Assembly: GCF_900497805.2 (NCBI RefSeq)
Contig: NW_020946557.1
Location: 7,161,911-7,225,910, forward strand
Length of the DNA: 64,000 nt
Direction: 5' to 3'
From: Vombatus ursinus
Taxonomy: Eukaryota > Chordata > Mammalia > Diprotodontia > Vombatidae
The number at the start of each line of letters is the position of its first letter. Position 1 is the stretch's first letter. The notes under the pieces were generated by a model. The model searched no databases and had not been told where the DNA came from. It was given only the letters and a program-made list of their open reading frames with translations. Shown here piece after piece: positions 45,851 to 57,200 of this stretch. A program made the translations under genes and the position numbers.

Positions 45851-46289
45851 GAGAGAAATAAATGAAAAGTGACAAAATAGAAAAAAGATAGATTAAGATT
45901 TTTTTTTAAAAAAAATAGGATGCTATATACTGGTATCCATGTTAATACATAAAGTCTTAAGTATAGTAAAATTGTATATTTTCCTTGGTATCCATCATTA
46001 GAAGTAAAGAAATATCACATAATCATTACATTAACAAGTTAGATGTTATTATGATGAAATGTTTGCTGTGTTTGGAAATATCTTCTTCTACATTTAGGGT
46101 TTATATTAAAAGACTTCTAAAGAATGATTTCTCCATTTTTCCTGAAAGACAACCACAGGGTTATAGAAAGTTTTTAATATATAAGCTTCATGTTAACTGT
46201 GGCAACATAAGCATCATCACCATTACCAAAAAAAGGAAGCACAAAATATGTTCTACCCTGACAGTCAGTGAAGTTGCAAGGTCAACAAT
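45851..46289. other. No recognisable feature
   Basis: AT-rich, nothing nameable. Confidence 0.4.
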
Positions 46290-46690
46290 AACAACAACAA
46301 ACATTTATTAAGTGCTCACTATATGCCAGTGATTATCTAAGAGCTGAGAATACAAATACAAGCAGAAAGATAGTCCTCACCATCAAGCTTTCATTCTAAT
46401 AGAGGAAGACAGCACATAAAAGGGAGTTTAAAAGTGGTGGCTATGGAGGTGGTGAGTTAGATGAAGGTACCCAATGAGGAGACATGATAGAGAAAGTTCA
46501 GAGTTCAGGCTATAAAGGAATGAGACATGGCTGGTCTCTCCCTCTCCCCACCAAAAATGAAGATTCTGGGAGGAGTCATACAACCAGAAAGAGAGCCAGT
46601 ATGTGAATTCCAGGGCTGAGGTGAACTTCCAGGATGAAGAGGTTTCTGGGGGCATGGTAGGGAAAGTCTGAAGTGCAGCCTGGAAAGGAG
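46290..46690 (-). repeat. Antisense LINE-like interspersed repeat, family uncertain
   Basis: It begins 'aacatttattaagtgctcac', the antisense L2/L3 terminus. It then continues into 'gtggtgagttagatgaaggt', 'gagacatggctggtctctcc' and 'gtatgtgaattccagggctg', text I associate with a moderately common marsupial repeat but cannot name. Confidence 0.5.
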
Positions 46691-47954
46691 TGAGATGTTA
46701 GTGAATGGTCTGCATTTTTCTTAGCATGAGTAGACTAAGGGAAAAGAACAGGTTCAGTGTAGAATAGATGTGTGTTTCTCAAATTACCTTCTTTGTTTCT
46801 ACTATTCCCCAATATTATTTTAAATGAAAAAGACGATAGGAAACCATTGTCCTTCAACCATTTGTGACGTGATCACCAGGAATAAAATTTTTTAGTACTA
46901 TAAACAAGGAGTAAACTATAAAATTCACAAAGGATTTGAGTCCCAGGCATGTACTATGTCCATGTGCTGAGCCTACAACATAGCTGTTACTATTCAGAAC
47001 CTGTCTTCTCTTTGTAATGGGAGTTGTATGGTTTTGAATTAAATATTCTCCATAAATTGCTTCTAATTCATTTACACTTACAGGAAATTCAAAATCTGTA
47101 AGTAGAAAAAATAGCTTCCTAAATTGTGAACCTACTCTCATATACACACTGAGAGACAATGTAAAAACATATTAGGAGTGAAACACAAGGACGTATCTAG
47201 AAAACCATGCTATTATCTTAGAGAGATTGAAGCTCTGCTCACAAAGAGCGGAGGGGATGTATTCTGTGATTTCACATACAAACGTTGAAGCCGCCCCCCC
47301 CCCGCCAACCAATTGTAGCTTCCTCATCAAAACAATGAATTGTCATTGGCATTTCTCCTCAAAGGAAAGAATTAATTAAACAGTCTCTATGGGGATCTGG
47401 CTACTAACAATGCTACTTCTGACACAAGACCCCTTTACCTTGGGTCTGAATTGCACTGAGTTCTACTATGAATGCCTTTGTCCTAAACACTCATCTAGTT
47501 TTCTCCTATATGACATGAGTTTCCATGATCACAGGGCCACAATTAGCCTCTCAGTCCTTTCAGAGGGTTTGTATAGTCCATTTTTTATAAAAGGAACCCA
47601 AAAATGTTCTGCAAACACATCATTGACCCTTCCTGATATAATTGCTGTCCTGATTTTATGTGATGACTACAAGACTGCCTCTCAGACATATCCTTGGGAA
47701 AAAAGATCCTGTCATCTTAAATCACATCCAGGAGGGAATATTCTTGGTCAAGTGGAAAGTTCCAGGGCCAAAAAGCTGGAGGAGTAGTTGAGGGAATGGA
47801 GCTCAGATGAACTCTATTTAAGCAAGGATGTGTTCATTTATTTTTGTAGTGCCTTGCTTTGTTCAAAAGATACATGCTTAGAAAAGTGTATAAAGTAGCA
47901 TTTATGCAAGTCATTTTATATTTTAAGTGCATTCTGGAAGCACCCTCCTTAAGG
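46691..47954. other. Unassigned region
   Basis: No recognised repeat. A 132-codon plus-strand frame (47389-47787) starts with a hydrophobic MGIWLLTMLLL stretch but has no recognisable domain, no coding-like third-position bias and no splice or promoter support. Confidence 0.4.
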
Positions 47955-48916
47955 CAGGAGTTCATAACCTTTTTGTGTGTGTGTGTTCATGGACCCCTTT
48001 GGCAGGTTGGTAAAGTTTATAGGTCTCTTCTCAGAATGATATTTTTGTTTGTTTTGTTTTTTCTTTTTCTTTTTTGATTTATTTATTTTTAGTTTTCAAC
48101 ATTCACTTCCACAAGATTTTGAGTTCCAAATTTTCTCCCCATCTTGTCCCCCCCCACCCCAAGATGGCATGCATTCTGAATACCCCTTCTCCTAATCTGC
48201 CCTCCCTTATATCTCCACCCCCCCTTATATTATCCCCTTCTCCTTCTATTTTCCTATAGGGCAGGATAGATTTCTATACCCCATTGCCTGTATATCTTAT
48301 TTCCCAGTTGCATGTGGAAACAATTTTTAACATTTATTTTTAAACTTTGGGTTCCAAATTTTCTCCCTTCCTCCCTCCCCACCCACCCTCATTGAGAAGA
48401 GAAGCAACTCGATTCAGGTTATACATGTGTAGTCATGTGAAACACTTCCCTAGTAGTCATGTTGTGAAAAACTAACTATATTATCCTCAATCCTATCCCA
48501 CCCTCCCCCATTTATTCTATTCTCTCTTTTGACCCTGTCCTTCCTTAGAAGTGTTTGCTTCTGATTACCCCCTCCCTCAATCTGTCCTCCCTTCTATCAT
48601 CTCCCCCCTCTCTTATCCCCTTCCCCTCTATTTTCCTGCAGGGTAAGATAGATTTCCACACCCAATTGAACGTGTATGGTATTCCCCTCCTTATGCCAAA
48701 TCTGATAAGAATAAGATTCACATATTCCCTCTCACCTTCCCCAGTTTTACCTCCATTGTGAAAGCCTTTTCTTGTGATATATTATGTGAAATTATGTGAA
48801 ATAATTTACCCCATTCTACCTCTCCCTATCTCCTTCTCCCAGTATAATCCTCTCTTATCTCTTGATTTTATTCTCCAGATATCACCCTCACATCTTCAAC
48901 TCACCCTTTGCTCCTT

Positions 48917-48952
48917 ATCTATCTATCTATCTATCTACCTATCTATCTATAT
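48917..48952. repeat. (TATC)n microsatellite
   Basis: Tetranucleotide run in the 3' untranslated region of the HAL1-like element. The sister element has a shorter (ATAG)n at the corresponding place (61598-61614). Confidence 0.9.
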
Positions 48953-49099
48953 ATAATATACATATATTTTTTTCCTCCAACTACTCTAATATTGACAAAG
49001 GTCTCATGTATTTCAAATATCACCTTTCTATGCAGGAATGTAAACAATTCAACTTTAATAAGTCCCTTATGATGTCTATTTCCTGTTTACCTCTTCATG

Positions 49100-50187
49100 C
49101 TTCTCTTGAGTCTTATATTTGAAAGCCAAATTTTCTATTCAGCTCTGGTCTTTTCATCAAGAATACTTGAAAGTCCTTTATTTCATTGACTATTCATTTT
49201 TCCCCCTGAAGGATTATACTCAGTTTTGCTGGGTAGGTGATTCTTGGTTGTAAAACTATCTCCTTTGACCTCTGGAATATCATACTCCATGCCCTCCAGT
49301 CACTTAATGTAGAAGCTGCGAAATCTTGTGTTATCCTAATTGTTTTTCCACAATACTTGAATTGTTTCTTTCTGGCTGCTTGCAATATTTTCTCCTTGAC
49401 CTGGGAAGTCTGGAATTTGGCTATAATATTCATAGGAGTTTTCCTTTGGGGATCTCTTTCAGGAGGTGATTGGTGGATTCTTTCAATTTCTATTTTACCC
49501 TTTGGTTCTAGAAAATCAGGGCAGTTTTCCTTGATAATTTCTTGAAAGATGATGTCTAGACTCTTTTTTTGATCATGGCTTTCAGATAGTCCAATAATTT
49601 TTAAATTATCTCTCCTGGATCCATTTTCCAGGTCAGTTGTTTTTCCAATGAGATATTTCACATTGTTTTCTATTTTTCACTTTTTTGGTTTTCTTTTACA
49701 ATGTCTTGATTTCTCATAAAGTCACTAGTTTCCATTTGCTCCATTCTAATTTTTAAGGAAGTATTTTCTTCAGTGTGCTTTTAGATTTCCTTTTCCATTT
49801 GGCCAATTCTGCTTTTTAAGGCATTCTTCTCCTCATTGGCTTTTTGGACCTCTTTAGCCATTTGGGTTAGGCTATCTTTTAAGGTGTTATTTTCTTCAGT
49901 ATTTTTTGGGTCTCCTTTAGCAAGCTGTTGACTTGTTTTTCATGATTTTCTTGCCTCACTCTCATTTCTCTTCCCAGTTTTTCCTGTACTTCTCTTACTT
50001 GCTTCTCAAAATCCTTTTTGAACTCTTGCATGGCCTGGAACCAATTCATATTTTTCTTGGAGGCTTTGGATGTAGGAGCTTTGACTTTGTTGTCTTCTTC
50101 TGGTTGTATATTTTGATATTCTCTGTCACCAAAATAAGATTCTATGGTCTGACTTTTTTTGTGAAGTTTGTTCATGATCCCAGCCAA
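49100..50187 (-). pseudogene. L1-type ORF1 relic in HAL1-like element
   Basis: RNA-binding chaperone of L1-type retrotransposons. The N-terminal frame (50187-49879, start MNKLHKKSQTIESYF at 50175) runs into a coiled coil rich in Lys, Glu and Gln. A frame break follows. The second frame (49661-49194) holds the RRM-region motifs NLKIIGLSE and ERIHQSPPERDPQRKTP, then the C-terminal domain with KTIRITQDF and LQPRITYPAKLS. These line up with human L1 ORF1p motifs (NLRIIGVPE, PIRLTADLS, FQPRISYPAKLS) from memory. The ORF is interrupted at least once and is presumed inactive. Confidence 0.85.
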
Positions 50188-51158
50188 TTACTTGAGTTAT
50201 AAACTCTTTGTTAAGGTAGAGGTCTGCTTCCAGTGTGGAGAATGTACTGTCCCAAGTTTCAGGGGTTTTGTGCAGTGGTTTTCAGAGATAATTCTAGGGA
50301 CCTGTAAATTTTCAGTTCTTCCAGGATGGTATGAACAAGAGCAAGGTGTTTACTCCTTTCTTGGCCTGTGCTCTGGTCTATGAGTGACCACAAGCACTCT
50401 TTTCTGCCTTGGAATTGTGAGGAGGATTCACTCTCCACCGCCACTACAAATTCCACCAAACCAGTGCTCCACCTCACCCCAGGACCGCCACCCAGAACTA
50501 TGACCCAGATTCAAGCATGAGCAAAGCAAGAGAATCTGCCTCAGCACTAGCAAAGAAATCCCTGCAATCCCCCTCTGATCAGCCACTCAATTCATCCTCA
50601 GTCTGTGGGCTGAGAACTCTGGAAGCAGCTGCCGCCCTGGGGCTGTAGCTGGGACAGGGGCTGGGACCAAGCTTCTCTCTCACTGCAGTCACAGACTTCC
50701 TACTGACTTTCTACGTTGTCTTTGGCATTTGTGGGTTGAGAAGTCTGGAAACTGCCACAGCTGCCTGTGATTCAGTCCTCTGAGGCCTGTTCCAGGTTCA
50801 CTGAAGCCTGTTTTTCCTGTGCATCCACACTGAACTGCACTCCTTTCCCTGCCTGACACGAAGAACCTTTCCAATCAACCATTCAGGTTGTATTGGGCTT
50901 GAAATTTGTTTTATTTTGTCTTTTTGTGGGTTCTGCTGCTTTAGAATTTTAGAGCCATTTTTTACAGGTATTTGGAGGGGTTTGAGGGAGAACTCAAGCA
51001 AGTCACTGCATTTACTCCACCATTTTGGCTCTGCCTTCAGAATGATGTTTTTTGAATAAAATAAAATACTTGGGATTACAAAAAAACAGTTATGCTGAAA
51101 AATACTTATCAAAATTTTTTTTGTAAAAATTTATGCACCTCAGGTTAATAACTCTTAG

Positions 51159-51449
51159 TTCACAGGGAGCTTGCAGTAAAATGAAGAATGCTTTCCCTAC
51201 ATTCTCAGTTCAGCTCTTTTGTAAATTTGGGTTTAGGTAAACTGAGTTTTCATAAGGCAGAACACACATACATATAATACATACATAGTTGTCTTGGATT
51301 TTAAAAAATCACATCAATATTGTGAATTAAGGTTTATAAGACTCTTGGAGTCTACAATCCCAGAATAGTGATTCGACTCTTATTCACATCCTTTAAACAC
51401 TGCTGAAAGAGCTTGTTCAGTCATGCTGACTAACTCCATTACAAATTTA
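51159..51449. other. No recognisable feature
   Basis: Short AT-rich spacer. Confidence 0.4.
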
Positions 51450-53200
51450 TTTTATCTAACCTCAACTTAGCCCTCACTACTTCATGGAAGTCCTTTTCAT
51501 CTTCCCTACTGAAATAGCATTTGCAATTGTGTTGGTTCCAAAGCTTCTCTTCTTTCCTGAAGTTACCTAGCCACTCTTTCCCGTCTCCCTCTTAGTACTT
51601 GCCTCATACTATCTTGAGAAAATGAAGGACATATAAGTTCCATTCCTTCACCCCCTCAATTTTGTGCTCAAAGTACCTTTAGTAGCATATCTCATTCTTT
51701 CTTCCTTTGATCCAGTCCTTGATGAAAAGATGGTCCTTCACTTTGCCCAAGTCAATCCCTCTAATTGTGCTCTTCATTCCACCCCTTCCTGTCTCTTCTG
51801 GGATCTTGTTCCTGTAGTGGTTCCCTTTCTTTCTAATTTTCAAAATATCTTTATCCACTGGTTCTTTGCTTGTTGCCTACAAACATACACAGACCTCACT
51901 TATTCTTTAAAAAAAAAGCCTTTATTTGATGCTGCCAATCCCCTCACATATCAGATGTCTTCCATTTCACTGACGAATTCTGAGAAAAAAGGTATCCACT
52001 TCTTGATTCCCCTTTCTCATGTCTCTCTTACTTTGTAGCTTTTTGTGATTTGGTTTCCAACCCTACCCCTCAACTGAAGTTGCTCCCACCAAGCTTACCA
52101 ATATTCTTATTACTGCTAATCCAATGGACTTTTCTCAATCTTTGTTCTTTTGGCCATTCTACAACACTGAACACTGTGGTCCATCCTCTTTTGCCTAGAA
52201 ATTCCCTCCTCTCTGGATTTTCATGCCATTGTTCTCTTGGTTCTCCCCCAACCTGTCTAATGACTCCTTTTTAGTGGCTTTTGCTGAATAATCACTCATG
52301 GTCCACTTCTGTATGCATCAGTATGCCCCAGAGCAATATTTTGCTTCCATTATTGAGGGACATACATGATATCTGCCTTAAAATACTTAAAAGGCTTTCA
52401 TATTGAAGAAGGTTTAGTCTTACTCCATTTGGCTCTAGAGGGCAAAATTAGGAACAGTGGATAGAAGTTGCCAAGAAGTAGAGTCAGGGTTAATGTAAAG
52501 AAAAGCATCTCAAAAACACGTCCAAAATAGAAAACTATCTTTCTCTCTTAACTGTTTCTCCCCCTAACTTCCCACTCTCAATTGATAATACTACTACTGT
52601 TCCAGTCAAATAGCTTAGTAACCTTGGAATTATTCTTGACTTTTTACTTTCCTTTTCCCTCCCCCGTATCCAATCAGTTTCCAAGTCTTGACAATTCTAT
52701 GTCCACAACATCTTTTGCATCTGTCTTACTCTTTCTCTATACCCAGCCTCTATCTTATTTTAGGTCCTCATTACCTCTTATGTGGGTTGTAATAGCTTCC
52801 TAATTGGGTTCCCTCCAACCAGTCTCTTTCCTTTTCTAATCTTTCTTTGATACAGCTGTCAAAGTAATGTTCTTAAAGTATAGGCCTGGCTATGTCTCCT
52901 CCTTGATCATGAAAAGGTACCCTGACCTATTACCTTTATGATAAAAAAAGAAACTCCTCTCTTTGGCATTTAAAGCTTTCCATTATATGACTCCAAATTA
53001 TGTTTCTGGACATATTTCACACCATATCTCCTCACACACACTCTGTGTTCTAGCCAACTGGTCTGCTTGTTCTTTACTGTACATAACATTCCATCTCTCC
53101 TTTCACAAGCTGTCTTTCATGCCTGTCATAGTCTTCCTCCTCACTTCTGCTTCTTGGACTCCCAAATCCTTTCATGGCTTAGTTTAAGTGTCATCTCTTA
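51450..53200 (+). mobile_element. CR1/L3-type LINE, sense
   Basis: 'accaatattcttattactgc', 'caatggacttttctcaatct', 'ttctctggattttcatgcca'-type RT text, 'tccaatcagtttccaagtct', 'gttgtaatagcttcctaatt', 'tggcatttaaagctttccat', 'catgcctgtcatagtcttcc'. About 1.7 kb of ORF2 with many breaks. It is interrupted by a fragment of the other CR1 branch at 52325-52515. The left boundary is uncertain. Confidence 0.75.
52325..52515 (+). mobile_element. CR1 LINE 3' fragment inside L3-type LINE
   Basis: 'gatatctgccttaaaatact', 'tccatttggctctagagggc', 'aaattaggaacagtggatag' and 'gtcagggttaatgtaaaga' match the CR1 3' region also present at 45560-45710. Confidence 0.68.
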
Positions 53201-53204
53201 TATG

Positions 53205-53265
53205 AGGCAGCTGGGTGGTGTAGTGGATAGTGTTCTGGACCTAGAGCCAAAAAGAGCCAGGTTTT
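53205..53265 (+). repeat. SINE head fragment
   Basis: 'gaggcagctgggtggtgtag', 'tggatagtgttctggac' is the tRNA-like 5' head of a marsupial SINE; the remainder is missing. Confidence 0.7.
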
Positions 53266-53299
53266 AATAGTGGCTACCATAGTGCCTGATACAAAGAAG

Positions 53300-53575
53300 G
53301 TGCAAAATAAATAACTAGCATTTATATAGCACTTTATGTCTTGTAAAGCAATTTACGTGTTTTAATCTCATTTGATCCTTACAACAACTTTGCAAGGTAG
53401 GTATTATTATTCCCATTTCATACATGAAGAAACGGTTTCAAGGTTTAGAGGTTAAGTGACTTGCCCAGTCATTTGATATAGCTAGTAAGTATTTGGAGGG
53501 GGATTTGAACTCAGGTCTTTCTGAGTCCAAGTCCATTACTCTATCCACTATGGAACCTGGTTCCCTCTAAATAAA
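53300..53575 (-). repeat. MAR1-type CORE-SINE, antisense, complete
   Basis: 'tagcatttatatagcacttt', 'ctcatttgatccttacaaca', 'attattcccatttcatacat', 'gttaagtgacttgcccagtc', 'gatttgaactcaggtctttc', 'ctatccactatggaacctgg'. Confidence 0.85.
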
Positions 53576-55104
53576 TGCTTGTCAGTTGGTCCATTAATCA
53601 TTCTCCCCAACTCATTAGGCAATGTCAGGATAGTACTTAGCTTTCCCCCAGGTCAATCCCCCTACGTGAATAGGCCTGGGAAGTAGCCCTGGGTATTGTG
53701 AACAACAACACTAGACTGGTCCCTGAGGAACTTCCTGGACTAAAAAAAAATAGAAAAATTTAGGAACCTATTGGGTTCCTATATAGGAACCTTCAGACCC
53801 ACTGGGAGTGCTGACATGAACTAGAAAGGAACTGACAGATAGATGGGGAAGAGAAGACATTAGGTTGTGAAATTTACCTGGTCCAACCTGGTAGAGAAAC
53901 AGAGAAGTGCTTAGAAGGCAAAAGGAAAGGTGTATTCCTATCTCTCTTTCATAGTTGTATTCCTAGCATTTTGCACAGTGCAAATATTTTTCATGCATGC
54001 ATTTATTCATCCCTAGAAGAAATATCATGAGTCCAGAGGTAATGAGAAACATAGTAAAAGGAAACATTTCAGAGATGCATTCTAGTTGAGATAGATGTAT
54101 TTTGAGCTGTAACTTTATTCAGCCATGACAAGATTTCTGAAATATTTTTTCACCATAAGGTCCCTCATCAGAGGATAAGAAGGCTTCCAGAGCATGATGA
54201 TGACGGCAGTTTCAGGGTGAGAAGATTGCTGGAGCTTGGTGGAGGAGGAAGTCCTAAAGGTCAGGAGTGGGGTCTAGAAAGGAATAAGGAAGTGATCCAA
54301 CAGGGAACTTGAAAGAAGAATAAGAGTAAAGGAAATCAATGATTCTATCTTGGGAAGAAAAGATGGGCTGGTCATATAGCAAAATCAAGAGTGGCAGAAA
54401 GAAGTACCAAAGAAATACACAGTTTAAAAAGAAAGTGGGCTGTCACATGGCCAGAGTAGGGATAACTTGCGGACAATCTGAGTTTCCACTGGTACCTTTG
54501 AAATGTCAAGATTTCTTCTTTTAATGATTATATTTCTTTCTTTAAACCATTCTGGAGTTTCTAATCAATTCTCATAAATTATTTCTGGAAGTAAGTCCTA
54601 TGTGATTAATTGCTTTGCTTTCCATTCCAATCTTGATTTTTAAGTCAATTTTCTCTCTATAGCATTTATTCATTTAATCATATCCTATTCATTGTATTGT
54701 ATCCTTTGTTACCTGTCCCCTCTTTTTTATCAATCTACTTGATGGTTTATGTGATGCCATCCCTGAGATGTGCTTTTTCCTAGACCCTTTTTTCTCTTTG
54801 TTATCATATGTTTATTCTATTTGGCACATTATTTGAAACTCTAATGAGATGAAAGGGCTTAGCTACTACTTCTCACTCAGCTATCTTGTCCCAATTCTCC
54901 CTCCTTTCTCCTCTTTCAGTTGCTGTTTTTTTTTATTTGCTCCCTCAGTGCCAAAAACAGTTCATCCAAATCCAGACCAAAAAGAATTGATGTTGTTCCA
55001 AGATAATAAAGTTAAAAGATAGATCCTTTCTTTCTGTTAACAACTGGTAAAATACAAAACTAGTAAGTAATATATTATCAGTAATCATAATGATATTAGA
55101 CAGT
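53576..55104. other. Mostly unassigned; one LINE tail
   Basis: Apart from 53935-54010 ('gtattcctagcattttgcac', an L2/L3-like tail) nothing is recognised. Confidence 0.4.
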
Positions 55105-55745
55105 TTTGCAGCTAGATGGTACAAAGGATAGAATGCAACACTAAGAGGCAGGAAGAACTGAGTTCAAATTCTTCCTTAAGATCTAAGACATCTCCAAAGG
55201 CCTCATGATGGAAAATGCTAACCACATGCAAAGAAAGAACTATGGACTTCGAATGCAGATCGAAGCATACTATTTGCTATTTTTTTGTTCTGTTGTGTTC
55301 TGTTTCCTCCTTCTGGTGGTTCCTCTTATTGGTTCTAATTCTTACCTACAACATCACTAATGTGAAAATATGTTTAATAGGAATATATATGTATAGCCTA
55401 TATCAGATTACACACCATCTCGGGGAGGGAGGTGGGAAGGGAGAGGGAGAAAAATTTAAAACTCAAAAGCTTATGAAAGTGATTGTTGATAATTCAAAAT
55501 AAATTATTTAAAAATTTAAAAAATAGATAAATAAAAAATTATTGGACTACCTGAAAGCAAAAAAATAAAAAAAAACAAATTCTTCCTTAAACACTTATTA
55601 GCTGTGTGCCCCTGTGCAAGTTCCTTGACCTCTCTACACCTATTTCTTCCTCTGTAAAATGAGGATAATAATAAAATCTCTCTCACAGGGTTGTTGCAAG
55701 GATCAAATGAGACAACATATATAAAAAACTTTACTATATGACATG
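55105..55745 (+). repeat. MAR1-type CORE-SINE split by L1
   Basis: Head 'ttgcagctagatggtacaaa' to 'gttcaaattcttccttaa' (55105-55179), then after the L1 tail 'cttattagctgtgtgcccct', 'cctctgtaaaatgaggataa', 'cacagggttgttgcaaggat'. Confidence 0.85.
55180..55575 (+). mobile_element. L1 3' end with perfect 15-bp target duplication
   Basis: 'gcctcatgatggaaaatgct', 'atggacttcgaatgcagatc', 'acatcactaatgtgaaaata', 'gaggtgggaagggagaggga', A-rich tail. CAAATTCTTCCTTAA occurs at 55165-55179 and 55576-55590. This is 5'-truncated to about 0.4 kb. Confidence 0.9.
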
Positions 55746-56024
55746 AGCTACTCTTATAGTCTGTAGAAATACACTTTATGGGGAAAAGGTTGTGGGAGTA
55801 TTTGTTGAGAAATCTCTGTTGTGTCAGAACAAAAGGCATTAATATTAAGAAATATTTTAAGAGATAACTGAAGTTTAGGCTTCTCATAGCATGGGCCAAT
55901 GGCAAGTTTATACAATTCATTAGTATTTTTTGTTCCCCCTACTAAGTAATTATTCCAGATGAGAAGCATGGATAGGTTGTAATGAGGGACTACCACACGT
56001 TGATGAAATCAGATGAGATAGATC

Positions 56025-56870
56025 ATTAACATTTATTATGTACCTACCATGTGTCAGACACTATGCTGGGCACTGGCAATGCAAAGAAAGGCAAGAGACA
56101 GCTCCTGCTGTCAAGGAGCTCACACTCTAATGAGGAAGAAAACATTAAAATAACTATGTACAAGCAAGGCATATACAAGAAAAAACGGAGATAGTCAGTA
56201 GAGACAAGGAACTAGCATTAAGAAGGATAAAGAAAAGCTTCTTATGAAAGATGGGATTTAAAGGAATTCAGGGAAGCCAGGAGGTGGAGAAAAGGAAGGA
56301 GAATATTTCAGGCATAAGGGACAGCCAATGAAAATGCCTAGAAGAGAGAGAGATGGAGTGTCTTGAACTAGGAAGAATAAGAAGGTCAGTCAGTGTCACT
56401 GGATGGCAGAGTACATAGTGGGTGGTACAGTGTAAGAAAACTGGAAAGGTAGGAGGGGATCAGAAATACCAAACAGAGGATTTCATATTTGGTGACATAA
56501 GTAAAAGGGAGCAATTGGAGTTGGTTGAATTGTGAGGAGGATATCATTGTAAGATCTGTACTTTAGGAGGATCACATTGGCAGCTGAACGGAGGGTTGAC
56601 TGAAGTAGGGAGAGAGCAGAGACAGGGAAATCAAGCAAAAGGCCACTGCAGTAGTCCAGGCATTGGACTGAGATGTTGAGGGCATGTGGTGGGGTGGTGG
56701 CAGTGTCAGAGGAGAGAAGGGGGCATATGCAACAAATGTTACAAATGTAAAATCCATAAGCCTTGGCAACAGATTAGATATGAGCAGTGAAAGAGAATTG
56801 TGGAGTAGGAGATGACTCCTAAATTGTGAGCCTGGTTGATTAGGAGAATACTGGTACCCTCAATGTGCCC
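56025..56870 (-). mobile_element. CR1/L3-type LINE, antisense
   Basis: Starts with the antisense terminus 'aacatttattatgtacctac', then 'gtcaaggagctcacactcta', 'gtgtcttgaactaggaagaa', 'gcagtagtccaggcattgg', 'ggcagtgtcagaggagagaa', 'gagatgactcctaaattgtg'. This is the reverse of the region seen in the sense copies. It is the only long copy of this type in antisense here. Confidence 0.78.
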
Positions 56871-56884
56871 TATACGTATTTCAA

Positions 56885-56948
56885 TTATACACACACACAC
56901 ACACATACACATATATATGTATACACTATATACATATATATATATATA
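56885..56948. repeat. (AC)n-(TA)n microsatellite
   Basis: AC repeats followed by ATAT-rich repeats, directly against the left arm of the young inverted repeat. Confidence 0.93.
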
Positions 56949-57146
56949 TTTATGTATTACTCATGTGACTTTGGCAATAATAGGGCAGTATATTTAAACC
57001 ATCACATACAGTTAAGAGAGGAAATAAAGGATGAGGTAAAAGATACCATTATTAAACAACAACAAAAAAGAAAAGTAGCTCAGATAAATTTTCAGCATGG
57101 TCTTACTAAATACACTATAACATTTGTCCGATGCCAGGCAAAGGTC
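56949..57146 (+). repeat. Left arm of ~98% identical inverted repeat
   Basis: 198 bp from 'tttatgtattactcatg' to 'aggcaaaggtc' recurs in reverse complement at 58260-58456. I count three substitutions (all transitions) and one A-run length difference. Both edges are abrupt and both outer flanks are TA-rich simple repeat, so this arm looks like the inserted copy. It encodes nothing recognisable. Confidence 0.95.
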
Positions 57147-57200
57147 GATTATATATACATATATATAGATATATAATAGTGATATATATGTAATAGTGAT
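57147..57200. repeat. TA-rich microsatellite
   Basis: ATATACAT/GATATA-type repeat just right of the left arm, resembling the repeat on its other side. Confidence 0.85.

Larger units (their letters stand above)
48048..51036 (-). mobile_element. HAL1-like (half-L1) retroelement, antisense, with extended 3' end
   Basis: Minus strand: L1-type 5' end (complement of 'ccaccattttggctctgcc'), a 5' untranslated region of about 850 bp, ORF1 (about 50187-49100), then straight into an L1-style 3' untranslated region; no ORF2 sequence is present. The first 3' terminus is near 48321. Beyond it a second, related 3' untranslated unit (48048-48320) follows, ending in an A-rich tail. The whole is bounded by TCAGAATGATATTTTTG (48031-48047) and TCAGAATGATGTTTTTTG (51037-51054), so both units inserted together. 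Confidence 0.8.
47955..51158 (+). mobile_element. hAT-like non-autonomous repeat, split by a HAL1-like element
   Basis: Left part 47955-48047 ('caggagttcataacct', 'catggacccctttggcagg') and right part 51054-51158 ('aaataaaatacttggga'-like text, 'caggttaataactctta') are one element. The ends are inverted: CAGGAGTTCATAACCT against the complement of TAAGAGTTATTAACCT. No 8-bp target duplication is evident. Same family as 42345-42775. Confidence 0.6.

Noticed and set aside
49237-50202. Long plus-strand frames with hydrophobic content
   Set aside because: They are the complement of the ORF1 coding strand of the HAL1-like element. The same pattern occurs at 61006-61314 opposite the other copy.
55516-55920. 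134-codon minus-strand frame
   Set aside because: It spans an L1 A-tail, a target duplication and a CORE-SINE, so it cannot be an ancestral gene.
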